DNA from: Flavobacteriaceae bacterium
GTDB taxonomy: Bacteria; Bacteroidota; Bacteroidia; Flavobacteriales; Flavobacteriaceae
Direction of reading: 5' to 3'
Length of the DNA stretch: 64,000 nucleotides
NCBI GenBank assembly: GCA_947457615.1
Contig: CANGWK010000012.1
Coordinates: 1-64,000, forward strand
In this document: one piece after another, positions 53,429 to 61,420 of the stretch
Numbering within the stretch: the stretch's first letter is position 1
How the letters are laid out: every line of letters begins with the position of its first letter
Made by a program: the position numbers and the translations under genes
Notes under the pieces: generated by a model
The model's input: only the letters and a program-made list of their open reading frames with translations
Databases searched by the model: none
Told to the model about the DNA's origin: nothing

Positions 53429-54851
53429 TTGCGTAATTTTTGTTAATCTCTTCGGTATATTTCATAAACAAATCAGCGTTTGCATCTTTGTCTTCTCGCT
53501 TATTAATGTAGATTAAAAATAAACTTTCTTTAGAGTGACCCGTAATATTCATTAAGATTGGAGTTGGTATCAGTTTATAATAGTTTGAAGCAAATGACCT
53601 TCTGAAGCAGTGAGAGGAAATAAGTTCAAATTTTGAATAATTACCAAATTCCTTTCTGTTTGTAATAATATTTAATTTTTCCCCTTCAACAACTTTAGTT
53701 ATTCCTGCCATTTTACAAATTATTTTAGATAAACTATTTAACCTAACATCAGAAATATGCTCAGGAAATTTGTCATTTAAAACGGTAATAATATAAGAAT
53801 CGTTAATTCCAATTGTTACACTTTTTTTGGTTTTTTCTTGTAAAACATCTATATACACACCGCCATTTTTATGTCTAAAATCATTTTTAGTAATGTTTAA
53901 TAGGTCATTGCCTCTTTGTCCAATTGCACATCCAATCAACATCCAGTTTCGACCATCTTCTAAAGTTTTAGTGGTTAATGCAATGTTTTTTGTTAATTGA
54001 GGGTTTTCTTTTTTAAATACGTTAAGTTTTTCAACATCTGTAAAATCTAATTTTTTAATAATGTCAAGTTCGGAAAATGATAAAATCTGAATATATTTAT
54101 CTTCGTCCGCTTTTCTAAAAGATTGAATTTCCCTTGAAACTTTTGTTGTTGTAATCCCACTTTTCTCCGCATCTTTACAAACGGTTTTTACTGTTTCAGA
54201 AATTTTCCCTGCATAGTTATCTCCATATTTACAAATAGTAAATAACCAAATTGAAAATTTTTCGATAAATGCTTCGGTAATATCAAGAAAGTGAATTTGC
54301 TTTTTTAGATACTTTTCATATTCTAAAATTAGATTTCGGAATGTTTTATAGTTTTTTATTGTGGCAGCGCTTAATCCTATTTTGACAACCCCACCTTGTT
54401 TAAATTTTCTTGTATTGGCGTTATCTATGATATACTTTATGTGATTTGTAAATAAAGTATTATCTGTTTTTTCGACCCTATTAAAACAAGTTTTAATAGT
54501 ATTTTCCAACCAATTAGTATCAATTAAAATACCTGTCCCCAAATCAGTATTTAGGTTCTCAAAAATAAAAGACTCTAATTTTTTTAGATTATTAAAAATA
54601 ATTTTGTTCTCTGTATTGTTTTGAATTGGGAATCCCTTCTTTGTTGGAGGTTTTTTTTCAGTATTTTTATCAGCAACTAGTTCTTTATTTAATTGTGCTT
54701 TTTTATTGATTTTCTTGATGTTCCAATCTTTTGGATTTATAGTGAAACCAGTATTTGACTCTAGTAGATTATCTCTGCCTAAAGATAAATATACCTTAAT
54801 AGGAACATTTTTATTAACATAACTTCTTATTCTGAAATTTACGGTTGCCAT
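53418..54851 (-). CDS. Tyrosine integrase of the tRNA-Leu element
   Basis: A 477-residue integrase. The N-terminal arm-binding domain is of the Bacteroidota type (NFRIRSYVNKNVPIKVYLSLG). The core-binding domain spans about 125-250, and the catalytic domain has Arg313 (GQRGNDLL), His414 and Arg417 (SHCFRRSFA), His439 (ITGHSKESLF) and Tyr448. All catalytic residues are present. It lies next to attR. The ATG at 54851 is preferred over the TTG at 54875. Confidence 0.95.
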   Translation of the reverse strand: MATVNFRIRSYVNKNVPIKVYLSLGRDNLLESNTGFTINPKDWNIKKINKKAQLNKELVADKNTEKKPPTKKGFPIQNNTENKIIFNNLKKLESFIFENLNTDLGTGILIDTNWLENTIKTCFNRVEKTDNTLFTNHIKYIIDNANTRKFKQGGVVKIGLSAATIKNYKTFRNLILEYEKYLKKQIHFLDITEAFIEKFSIWLFTICKYGDNYAGKISETVKTVCKDAEKSGITTTKVSREIQSFRKADEDKYIQILSFSELDIIKKLDFTDVEKLNVFKKENPQLTKNIALTTKTLEDGRNWMLIGCAIGQRGNDLLNITKNDFRHKNGGVYIDVLQEKTKKSVTIGINDSYIITVLNDKFPEHISDVRLNSLSKIICKMAGITKVVEGEKLNIITNRKEFGNYSKFELISSHCFRRSFASNYYKLIPTPILMNITGHSKESLFLIYINKREDKDANADLFMKYTEEINKNYANEN

Positions 54852-54906
54852 TGAATTATTGTTTAAGCAATCCAAATGTAAGATAAAAATCTATAAGTTT
54901 TTAATT

Positions 54907-54960
54907 TTGCCAAACATTTGCCAAACATTTGCCAAACATTTTGTACATTTGTTTACATTT
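54907..54960. repeat. Right arm-type integrase sites
   Basis: TTGCCAAAC three times at 54907-54915, 54918-54926 and 54929-54937 (11-bp period), then TTGTTTACATTT at 54949-54960. They lie upstream of the integrase gene and match the left end in sequence, spacing and orientation. Confidence 0.78.
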
Positions 54961-55081
54961 TATTACTTTTAGTTACATTTAAGAAACAAATAAAATAGCT
55001 CTTAAAGTTTTGTTATTGTTGATTTTAAAAGGGTTTTTTCAATGATTTCGGTATGTTGCAAAATTTGCATAATGTAAATAT

Positions 55082-55113
55082 AGGCGTGTAGGTTCGAGTC
55101 CTATTACCCGCAC
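55082..55113. repeat. attR core, shared boundary with a second element
   Basis: Exact copy of the 32-bp tRNA-Leu 3' end. No tRNA 5' part precedes it, so this is an att copy and not a second tRNA gene. Confidence 0.93.
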
Positions 55114-55119
55114 AAACAG

Positions 55120-55167
55120 AAACCTCTAATTACTTAATAGATAAGTTTTTAGAGGTTTTTTATTTTT
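55120..55167 (+). terminator. Terminator just inside the second element
   Basis: AACCTCTAA (55121-55129) pairs with TTAGAGGTT (55149-55157), followed by TTTTTATTTTT. Placed like the one after tRNA-Leu in the first element. Confidence 0.7.
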
Positions 55168-55172
55168 AAAAA

Positions 55173-55190
55173 TACCCCAATAACTACCCT
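55173..55190. repeat. Candidate left arm sites of the second element
   Basis: TACCC occurs at 55173 and 55185, 12 bp apart, about 60 bp inside the att core, where the first element has its TTGCCAAAC pair (55 bp inside). Confidence 0.4.
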
Positions 55191-55531
55191 GTTTCTTGTT
55201 CCTGACAATAATTAATCCTTATTTAATCTCTTCAAACTTCAAAAGGATTTTTTAATTTTTATAAAGAAATATATTTCTTAAATAATAAGGTCGGGGGGGT
55301 GGGAAAGAAAGAACCCCGAGTACACCCATTTCATTTGGAGGTATGTAGCGTCTCTTTTATATAATTTTCGGGATAAGTATATTAAACAATCTTTTGATTT
55401 TAATTTCTAGTTATTATTTACCTTTTTTAAACCCCTCCATTACAATCATTGATTTTTAACTACAGAAACTCTTACTTGCATATTTCAAATATTTTGTTTA
55501 CTTCTGTATCTGAATAAAAAAAATCTACTTT
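55191..55531. other. Gene-free stretch with a G-run hairpin
   Basis: At about 55291-55319 a run TCGGGGGGGTGGG is followed by GAACCCCGA, so TCGGGG can pair with CCCCGA. ACACCC follows shortly after and could pair with the GGGTG part. It could be an origin, a structured leader or a G-quadruplex; no function is shown. No promoter for the next gene was recognised. Confidence 0.4.
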
Positions 55532-56719
55532 ATGGGTATCTTTGGCTTAATTTCTTCTTTTTTTAAAAAGAAAGAAAAATATCCTCATGCACCTCGTGTA
55601 ATTGAAAAAGTTATTTTACCAGCTTTTTTTGATGACAGGAAAATTGATGATGTAAGACGTAATGATGTTGACGAAACTAATCTTAAAGGTTATGAATTAT
55701 TCAATTTCGGAGAAAATTTCGTTTTGTATTTTGAAAATGAAATTTCAGAGGAATCAGATACATATATAAGAGAAAACTACACAGATTTAAGAGAACAGTT
55801 CTACAATAAAGGTAGAGATTTTTTTTATCTGCCAATTTTATTAGAAAATATAGATTTTGAAATTTTACCAGCTTTAAAATCCACATTTCCTTTTTTATCT
55901 GACAATCTCAATAATAGAATTATTGATGAATTGAAAACAGCTAAATTCGATTATGATTCTATTTTATCTGATTTTATTCATTTCATTGTATATAAAGGAA
56001 CCATTTCAAAAGGTTGTATAAGCCGTAACTTAGGCTACACTATTGTTGAACAAAAAAACGAAGAAACAATTGAAGAATTTATGAAAGGTTATATTGAAAA
56101 TCTTTCATTATCAAATTATAATCAAGGTGTTCGGTATTACAGTTTAGAAAACAATAAGGAAGAAAAGACTAATATAGAGAAAGAATCCATAGAAAGTTTA
56201 AACACTATAAACAATGAGATTGAAAGGTTAAGACAATCGGGGCAACTAGCAATATTAGCTCCGAAAATTTATGAGTTTTTGAAAAAAAACATTGAAGGAA
56301 TAATCTACAATGATACTCATCCAATGATTATAACAGAGGATTTTAAAATCTTAATTCCACACTGTAATAACCTTGAAATAAAACTAAGTCATTTTACTAA
56401 AGCTATTTACTTGTTGTTTTTATCCAACCCTGAACCAATTAATTTAAAAGACTTACATCTTCATAGAGAACGCTTATTATTAATATACAAACAAGTTTCT
56501 AATCAAAATTCTTATGATAAAATAAAAGAAACCGTTGAAGAGCTTTTAAAAGAGGACAACGAAGCTATTTATGTACATTTTTCAAGAATCAGAAAAGCAT
56601 TTTTAACTCATTTCTCACAATATATAGCATTTAGATATTATATCACTGGAGATAAAAGAAAGCCAAAAAAAATTATGTTTGATAGAAAAGATGTGACTTT
56701 AAATTGTAATTTATTTTAA
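55532..56719 (+). CDS. Protein of unknown function with a C-terminal module common in Bacteroidota
   Basis: A 395-residue soluble protein, no signal peptide. Residues about 240-395 (MIITEDFKILIPHCNN, LSHFTKAIYLLFLSNPEPI, HFSRIRKAFLTHF, YYITGDKRKPKKIMFDR) match a module remembered from many unnamed Bacteroidota proteins, often with a variable N-terminus. It may be a regulatory or scaffold module. First cargo gene of the second element, on the plus strand, not overlapping its neighbours. Confidence 0.65.
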   Translation: MGIFGLISSFFKKKEKYPHAPRVIEKVILPAFFDDRKIDDVRRNDVDETNLKGYELFNFGENFVLYFENEISEESDTYIRENYTDLREQFYNKGRDFFYLPILLENIDFEILPALKSTFPFLSDNLNNRIIDELKTAKFDYDSILSDFIHFIVYKGTISKGCISRNLGYTIVEQKNEETIEEFMKGYIENLSLSNYNQGVRYYSLENNKEEKTNIEKESIESLNTINNEIERLRQSGQLAILAPKIYEFLKKNIEGIIYNDTHPMIITEDFKILIPHCNNLEIKLSHFTKAIYLLFLSNPEPINLKDLHLHRERLLLIYKQVSNQNSYDKIKETVEELLKEDNEAIYVHFSRIRKAFLTHFSQYIAFRYYITGDKRKPKKIMFDRKDVTLNCNLF

Positions 56720-56784
56720 GTTGCAAGGTTGCAACACTTGAAGAAGCTTTGAAATAAAGTTTATTTTTGAAAAATGGAATGGAT

Positions 56785-57018
56785 TTATTTTTTTGAAATG
56801 ATATTTAATAATTCTTTTGGCTCAACATCTAGTGCATTTGCAATTTTAACCAACGTTTTTACTGTAGTGTTCACTTCTGCTCTTTCGATTCTTCCGATTT
56901 GAACTTTGGGAATGCTACAAAAATTAGCAAGTTCTTGCTGAGAAAGACTGTTTTTCTCTCTCAACTGCCTGATGTGAACCCCTAGTTCTTTTAAAAAAAT
57001 AGATTCAGAAATATCCAT
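56785..57018 (-). CDS. XRE family helix-turn-helix regulator
   Basis: A 77-residue Cro/CI-type protein: LGVHIRQLREKNSLSQQELA, IPKVQIGRIERAEVNTTVKTL, IANALDVEPKELL. It is transcribed away from the cargo operon that starts 98 bp to the right, a standard place for a repressor of that operon. The TTG at 57024 was rejected for the ATG at 57018. Confidence 0.9.
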   Translation of the reverse strand: MDISESIFLKELGVHIRQLREKNSLSQQELANFCSIPKVQIGRIERAEVNTTVKTLVKIANALDVEPKELLNIISKK

Positions 57019-57075
57019 ACCCAAAAGTCAAATTATTTATTTTTAGATTGGATACATATATGATACTGTTTTTAA

Positions 57076-57083
57076 TATATTTG
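57076..57083 (+). promoter_or_regulatory. -7 element of the cargo operon
   Basis: TATATTTG, 33 bp upstream of the ATG at 57117. A TTG lies about 25 bp further upstream, slightly beyond normal spacing. Confidence 0.5.
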
Positions 57084-57116
57084 TAATACTTAACAAACAA
57101 TTTTTTAATTTTTTAT

Positions 57117-57740
57117 ATGAAAAAATATTTTGCTTTTATCTTAATTACTATTGTTTTCAATACTTATTCCCAAACGAATGAAAATGATATTCAATTAACC
57201 AACCTTCCAGACCCTAATATACCAGCAAGAACTCTACAAGATATTAGAAATGAGGAACTCAATTATAATAGTGATGTTAGAGATAAAAACTATGATAAAG
57301 CTCTTGATGTAGTTGCTCCAATAGACGGAGCTGGGAGAAATGATTCAAAACCACAAACTGCAATGGATTTTGTAATGAAAGATGCTAATAAGGTTAAACT
57401 CGTTGATTATTCTAAAGTGAGACCTTCAGATGTCTATACAACTAATGAAGATGGCACTAGAACAGCAAAAGGAGATAGTTATAATACAACTACAGGAGAA
57501 GTTTATAATGAAGAGACTGCAAACGAACCACATTACAATAGTCATTCTTCAATTGGTGGAAAATTACTTAAAATAGGAGGGATAATTATTTGTTGGTTTA
57601 TTTTTGGATTCTTAATAAATATCTTTTTTTATGCTGGGAAACCTACATATTTAGATGGCTCTTCAAATTCAGCAAAATCAATTCATGTAATTGTAAATAT
57701 TATTACAGTAATTATTTTGATAGCTACATTGTTTTCATAA
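57117..57740 (+). CDS. Exported protein with two C-terminal membrane helices
   Basis: A 207-residue protein with a signal peptide (KKYFAFILITIVFNTYSQ), a polar, disordered-looking Asn/Asp/Thr-rich region (20-140) and two hydrophobic helices near the end (about 150-172 and 186-206). No family is recognised. First gene of the cargo operon, divergent from the XRE regulator. Confidence 0.6.
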   Translation: MKKYFAFILITIVFNTYSQTNENDIQLTNLPDPNIPARTLQDIRNEELNYNSDVRDKNYDKALDVVAPIDGAGRNDSKPQTAMDFVMKDANKVKLVDYSKVRPSDVYTTNEDGTRTAKGDSYNTTTGEVYNEETANEPHYNSHSSIGGKLLKIGGIIICWFIFGFLINIFFYAGKPTYLDGSSNSAKSIHVIVNIITVIILIATLFS

Positions 57741-57764
57741 TTCAGAATCAAAAATATAATATAT

Positions 57765-58064
57765 ATGGAACTTAAAAACGATTTAACAATTGAGAATGTT
57801 TATAAAAAATTAAGTATTGAATTTTCACATAAATATTCTGTTAAAATAAAAGCCAATCCTTTTTTTAGAAGTGTAAAATGGGTTGAAGTTTATAAAAATC
57901 CTTTTGCAAGCGTAAGGGTATACCTTAAAACGAATTATTTACAAATAGAATCACGTGTGCCAAGTGCTTTTGTTAGAGTAATTTTTGGATTAATTATTTT
58001 TTGGATTTCACAAGGAACTCGTGATAATATGGAGAGAGAAATATTAAAATTTCTAAACAAATAA
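57765..58064 (+). CDS. Small protein with a membrane-like segment
   Basis: A 99-residue basic protein with one hydrophobic stretch (FVRVIFGLIIFWISQG, about 65-80). No family is recognised. It follows the previous gene by 24 bp on the same strand. Confidence 0.55.
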   Translation: MELKNDLTIENVYKKLSIEFSHKYSVKIKANPFFRSVKWVEVYKNPFASVRVYLKTNYLQIESRVPSAFVRVIFGLIIFWISQGTRDNMEREILKFLNK

Positions 58065-58078
58065 ATCTTGTTGAAAAA

Positions 58079-58702
58079 ATGAAAATCTCAAGAAATATAT
58101 GTGTAGTATTGATTTTTCTGTTACAAAATCTTAATGCTCAAACTTCAAGTTTAGAAAAAATTAATTTAAGTAATTGGGGATTTATATATTTACCAAAAGC
58201 TATGGAAGTTCAGTCAGGTATTTATAAACAAATTTTAGACGATTCAAAAAAAGAATTTTCTGTAAATGCTGAACGAGTAGTTTTCCAACAAAAAGGACTT
58301 AATAATGGCGAAAACAAGGAAACCTATGCAAGAGTAATTATAAGAACAGATACAGGTACAGAAACTTTTCCAAATTTAAACACCGAAAAAATCAATGTTA
58401 CTGATTTGTCAGATTTAAATAAATCCTTTAAAGAACAAACTTATGAAAGTGCAAATAATCCAACATTTCCTGTAAAAATAATTAATTGGAATGCTGTAAA
58501 AATATCAACAATTAATGGTCAAAAATGTATAAATTATAGTTACACAAGAAAAATGGGAAGTAATTCTGAGACATATTCTGAATTTTTCATCTTTTGGAAA
58601 GGAAAGAAACAACATACCATTAATATTGAATATAGAATTAATGAAATATCTAAATGGAAAACAGAATTGTTAAATTGTGTAAATTCATTAAGAATTAAAT
58701 AA
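58079..58702 (+). CDS. Exported protein of unknown function
   Basis: A 207-residue protein with a signal peptide (ending QNLNAQ) and a beta-rich body: FIYLPKAMEVQSGIYKQ, YARVIIRTDTGTETF, ISTINGQKCINYSYTRKM, FIFWKGKKQHTINIEYR. It recalls an unnamed Bacteroidota family of secreted PsbP/DcrB-like folds, but this is from memory. Periplasmic or surface location is expected. Confidence 0.6.
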   Translation: MKISRNICVVLIFLLQNLNAQTSSLEKINLSNWGFIYLPKAMEVQSGIYKQILDDSKKEFSVNAERVVFQQKGLNNGENKETYARVIIRTDTGTETFPNLNTEKINVTDLSDLNKSFKEQTYESANNPTFPVKIINWNAVKISTINGQKCINYSYTRKMGSNSETYSEFFIFWKGKKQHTINIEYRINEISKWKTELLNCVNSLRIK

Positions 58703-58834
58703 ATATACTATACAATATCAGTACATAAAAAATTATGGGGTTGAGGCTTAATTTAAAATATACTTAGTTTTAAATTAAGTATTTATTACTTCGTCCACTA
58801 ATTCTAAAAGATATAAATCTACAAGTAATAAATT

Positions 58835-59254
58835 ATGTTACAATCAACATTAAAGTATCGAAAATCTTTAACCGACATTAATAAAATCTTTTTTATTAAT
58901 TCTGAAAATGAAAAGATAACTGTGTTTTCTCCACATGACAAGATTTTGGTGGAATTTAAAAAAATAGGAATTGAAACCGATAGCAAAACAGTTGAAGAAT
59001 TAATTTCAAAGCTTTGTTTGATGCTTGTTGAAGAATATGACAGTAAATTAAAGGATAATGAAAACTATTCTATGAAAGAATACAAAGTGACTGAATTTTA
59101 TAAAATCCGTGTAGTATTATTAAACCATTTAAAGGAGTTAGCTTATTATTTATACGATTTTAAAATAGACCAAATGCCTCAGACTATTAGAGAATTTTAT
59201 AAAGGGAAACTAGATAGAGAAAAATTATTATCAAAGGATTTTCCAATGGAGTAG
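58835..59254 (+). CDS. Soluble protein of unknown function
   Basis: A 139-residue charged, mainly helical protein without signal or membrane segments. No family is recognised. It lies between secreted and membrane proteins on the same strand, with a 132-bp gap before it, so a separate promoter is possible. Confidence 0.5.
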   Translation: MLQSTLKYRKSLTDINKIFFINSENEKITVFSPHDKILVEFKKIGIETDSKTVEELISKLCLMLVEEYDSKLKDNENYSMKEYKVTEFYKIRVVLLNHLKELAYYLYDFKIDQMPQTIREFYKGKLDREKLLSKDFPME

Positions 59255-59294
59255 ATTGAAATAATCATACAAAAACTTTAAAAAAATTAATTTT

Positions 59295-59768
59295 ATGGAC
59301 GGAAGGGTTATTGCAATATTATCCTCATTGTTATTTTGGTTTGTTACTTATTTGATTTCTTTGTTTTTTGTTAGTTTTAAATTGTCAAGTGGTATTATAC
59401 CTAACAAAATTAGAGAGAAAGAACTTTATAAATATATTATAATCAGCTCAATATTATTTCCTTTTTTAGCAAGTAAAATGTTTGATTTTGGAGCTTTTTT
59501 AGAACCACATAACATAATTTGGGGATGCTATATACAAGATTTTATGCTGGGCATGATAGTGCTCTGGCTATTTCTTACAGCAATATTTACAATCATTCTA
59601 TTGTTTGGCATTAAATCATTTGAAAAATTGAAATTTCAAAGCATAAAGGATTTATTATTAGCATATTTCATTCATCTATCGTATAGTTTTCTGATGGTAT
59701 TTATTTTTATGGTATTTGTTAATTTTTTCACGGGAGACCTTCACGGGAAAAGCGGTTCTTGTTGGTAA
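59295..59768 (+). CDS. Polytopic membrane protein of unknown function
   Basis: A 157-residue protein with four hydrophobic helices (about 5-28, 48-66, 80-103, 117-145). No family is recognised. The next gene starts 3 bp after its stop; both are remembered as neighbours in other flavobacteria. Confidence 0.6.
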   Translation: MDGRVIAILSSLLFWFVTYLISLFFVSFKLSSGIIPNKIREKELYKYIIISSILFPFLASKMFDFGAFLEPHNIIWGCYIQDFMLGMIVLWLFLTAIFTIILLFGIKSFEKLKFQSIKDLLLAYFIHLSYSFLMVFIFMVFVNFFTGDLHGKSGSCW

Positions 59769-59771
59769 GAT

Positions 59772-60170
59772 ATGAAAAATATAAAAAGAAACATCTTGAT
59801 TTTATTAGCTCCATTTATGTTAATGGTATTAGTTAATGAATATGTAAGAATCCAAAATAAAACACACTTCAAGTCTAAAGGATTTACACTATTGAACACA
59901 ACAGAACCAATTAAACACAAATGTAGTTGGAACTGCCATAACAATACTGCTTATTGTATTAAACATCATATTGAATTGACTAAACCTTATCTGAAATATA
60001 CAAATCCTATTTATTTTGGAGCAATAGGTGCTTTAAGGTCAACAGGAAATTATGGGTTAGCAAATATTGTATTTTTAGTAATCCTAATGCCTTTGTGGAT
60101 GTTTTATTTTTTAGCTAAAACATTTGATTTATTAATAGAAATTAGAAAGACAAAGAAATGGAAACAATAA
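59772..60170 (+). CDS. Membrane protein with a CxxxCH / CxxHH segment
   Basis: A 132-residue protein with membrane helices at about 8-22 and 98-120. The loop between them holds CSWNCH (51-56), Cys62, His65 and His66, a cluster that could bind a metal or, less likely, haem (the usual motif is CxxCH). The loop probably faces the periplasm, with GALRSTGNYGLAN before the second helix. Similar proteins are remembered from other Bacteroidota, without known function. Confidence 0.65.
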   Translation: MKNIKRNILILLAPFMLMVLVNEYVRIQNKTHFKSKGFTLLNTTEPIKHKCSWNCHNNTAYCIKHHIELTKPYLKYTNPIYFGAIGALRSTGNYGLANIVFLVILMPLWMFYFLAKTFDLLIEIRKTKKWKQ

Positions 60171-60352
60171 ATACTCTTTTTAAATTCATTTACGTGTATT
60201 GCACCGATTTTATTATAAATATCTCTAATATTTTTGGGATTTCTTATTATGAAACTAACTTAATTGTATTCTGTTTTGTCTACCCTTTTTTATGTGTTTT
60301 ACTTCCGATAGTATATTATACATTAAAAATTAAAAACAAAAAATATGATTAA
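60158..60352 (+). CDS. Small membrane protein
   Basis: A 64-residue protein with one or two hydrophobic helices (FVYPFLCVLLPIVYYTL at the end). It overlaps the previous gene by 13 bp and the next by 8 bp. No family is recognised. Confidence 0.5.
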   Translation: METINTLFKFIYVYCTDFIINISNIFGISYYETNLIVFCFVYPFLCVLLPIVYYTLKIKNKKYD

Positions 60353-60623
60353 AAAACATAATTTCAACAAAGAAAGAACGAAGTTTGGTAAAATATGTAA
60401 GTATTCATGGATAGGATTTAACATATTATTTTTTTTGTATTTAATCTATTTTGTTCTCAAAATAATAAATGGATTTATTAATGGAAGTTATGTGTCTAAT
60501 GGAGAAATTGACTCATCACTAGGAATTGGAGTTATGATTTCAGTTGTTTTTTTTATTGTTACTTTTTTAATAGGAAATTTTGTTCTAGGAATTATGACTT
60601 TTTTAACTAGACCGAAGAAGTAA
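60345..60623 (+). CDS. Small membrane protein
   Basis: A 92-residue protein with two hydrophobic helices (about 22-42 and 62-86). It overlaps the previous gene by 8 bp, and the phosphatase gene starts directly at the base after its stop. No family is recognised. Confidence 0.55.
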   Translation: MIKKHNFNKERTKFGKICKYSWIGFNILFFLYLIYFVLKIINGFINGSYVSNGEIDSSLGIGVMISVVFFIVTFLIGNFVLGIMTFLTRPKK

Positions 60624-61334
60624 GTGAACTATCCAAGTAATAAAGTTAAATCAGAATCCTTTATTTCAGATAAAGGCAAGAGAGAAATCAACGAAGATTA
60701 TTTAATTTATCATCCAAACAAATTTTATGCTGTTCTTGATGGGGTTGGGGGAAATGGAAATGGAGAAATAGCTTCAAAATTAGTTGGGGAAACCATAAAA
60801 AAAGCACTTTTAAAATCTAAGTCTATTACTGAAGCAATTGAAGAAGCTGAAAAAAAGTTAAGTGCTTACAAAAGAAAGAATCCTTCTACAGAACGAATGG
60901 CAACTACAATTGCTGTTGCTGAAATATTAGAAAATAGCATTCAAGTATCTTGGGCTGGAGACAGTCGAGTTTATCAATTTCGTGATGGTAAAATTATTTT
61001 TAAAACTACAGACCACAGCTGGGTTGCCGACGCAGTCAAAAAAGGCGATTTAAGCCATTTAGAAGCACTTTTTCATCCTAGAGCTAATGAGCTAACAAAA
61101 TCAATCAAAGACAACTCAAAACCTTCAAAATTAGAACAAGTTATAATAAAGAATATTCAGCATGATGATTTTTTTCTCATCTGTTCAGATGGCATTACGG
61201 AAACTTGGTTAGATACTGATTTAGAAGAGTTGTTTTTGAATACAAAAAATGCTAATGAAATAATTCAAGTACTAAGTAACCAATGTGAGATTTTTTCGAA
61301 GGATAATTATTCAGCGATTATATTTAAGGTTTGA
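60624..61334 (+). CDS. PP2C-type serine/threonine phosphatase (GTG start)
   Basis: The 236-residue phosphatase has the full metal-ligand set: INEDY, AVLDGVGG, WAGDSRVY, LICSDGITE and KDNYSAI at the end. PP2C enzymes dephosphorylate Ser/Thr residues in the cytosol with two Mn or Mg ions. No kinase gene is visible nearby. The GTG start is at 60624, directly after the stop of the preceding gene, and no later Met would keep the first motif. Last gene of the cargo operon; a terminator follows. Confidence 0.92.
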   Translation: MNYPSNKVKSESFISDKGKREINEDYLIYHPNKFYAVLDGVGGNGNGEIASKLVGETIKKALLKSKSITEAIEEAEKKLSAYKRKNPSTERMATTIAVAEILENSIQVSWAGDSRVYQFRDGKIIFKTTDHSWVADAVKKGDLSHLEALFHPRANELTKSIKDNSKPSKLEQVIIKNIQHDDFFLICSDGITETWLDTDLEELFLNTKNANEIIQVLSNQCEIFSKDNYSAIIFKV

Positions 61335-61358
61335 TATGTTGAAACATTTATAAAAAAA

Positions 61359-61390
61359 CAAAACCCTCCTAATCATTTAGAAGGGTTTTT
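61359..61390. terminator. Terminator after the PP2C gene
   Basis: AAAACCCT.CTAA pairs with TTAG.AGGGTTTT (mismatch C/A), with T-runs on both strands; it serves the PP2C gene and the convergent replication-like gene. Confidence 0.8.
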
Positions 61391-61420
61391 GTTATTAGTA
61401 TTATAGCTTACATTTATTAC

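Larger units (their letters stand above)
43543..55113. mobile_element. Integrative element in tRNA-Leu (about 11.5 kb)
   Basis: It is bounded by a perfect 32-bp direct repeat of the tRNA-Leu 3' end (43543-43574 and 55082-55113). It carries a tyrosine integrase next to the right att site, an excisionase-like protein, a 790-aa polymerase-like protein, a serine recombinase, a helix-turn-helix protein, small membrane proteins, and a secreted C10 protease as cargo. No conjugation, capsid, tail or packaging gene was recognised, so it is neither a normal prophage nor a self-transmissible ICE by visible content. Confidence 0.88.

Noticed and set aside
55082..55113. Second tRNA-Leu gene
   Set aside because: Only the last 32 bases match; no acceptor 5' strand, D arm or anticodon arm precedes it. 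It is an att copy.
43543..55113. Complete prophage
   Set aside because: No capsid, portal, terminase, tail or lysis gene could be recognised.
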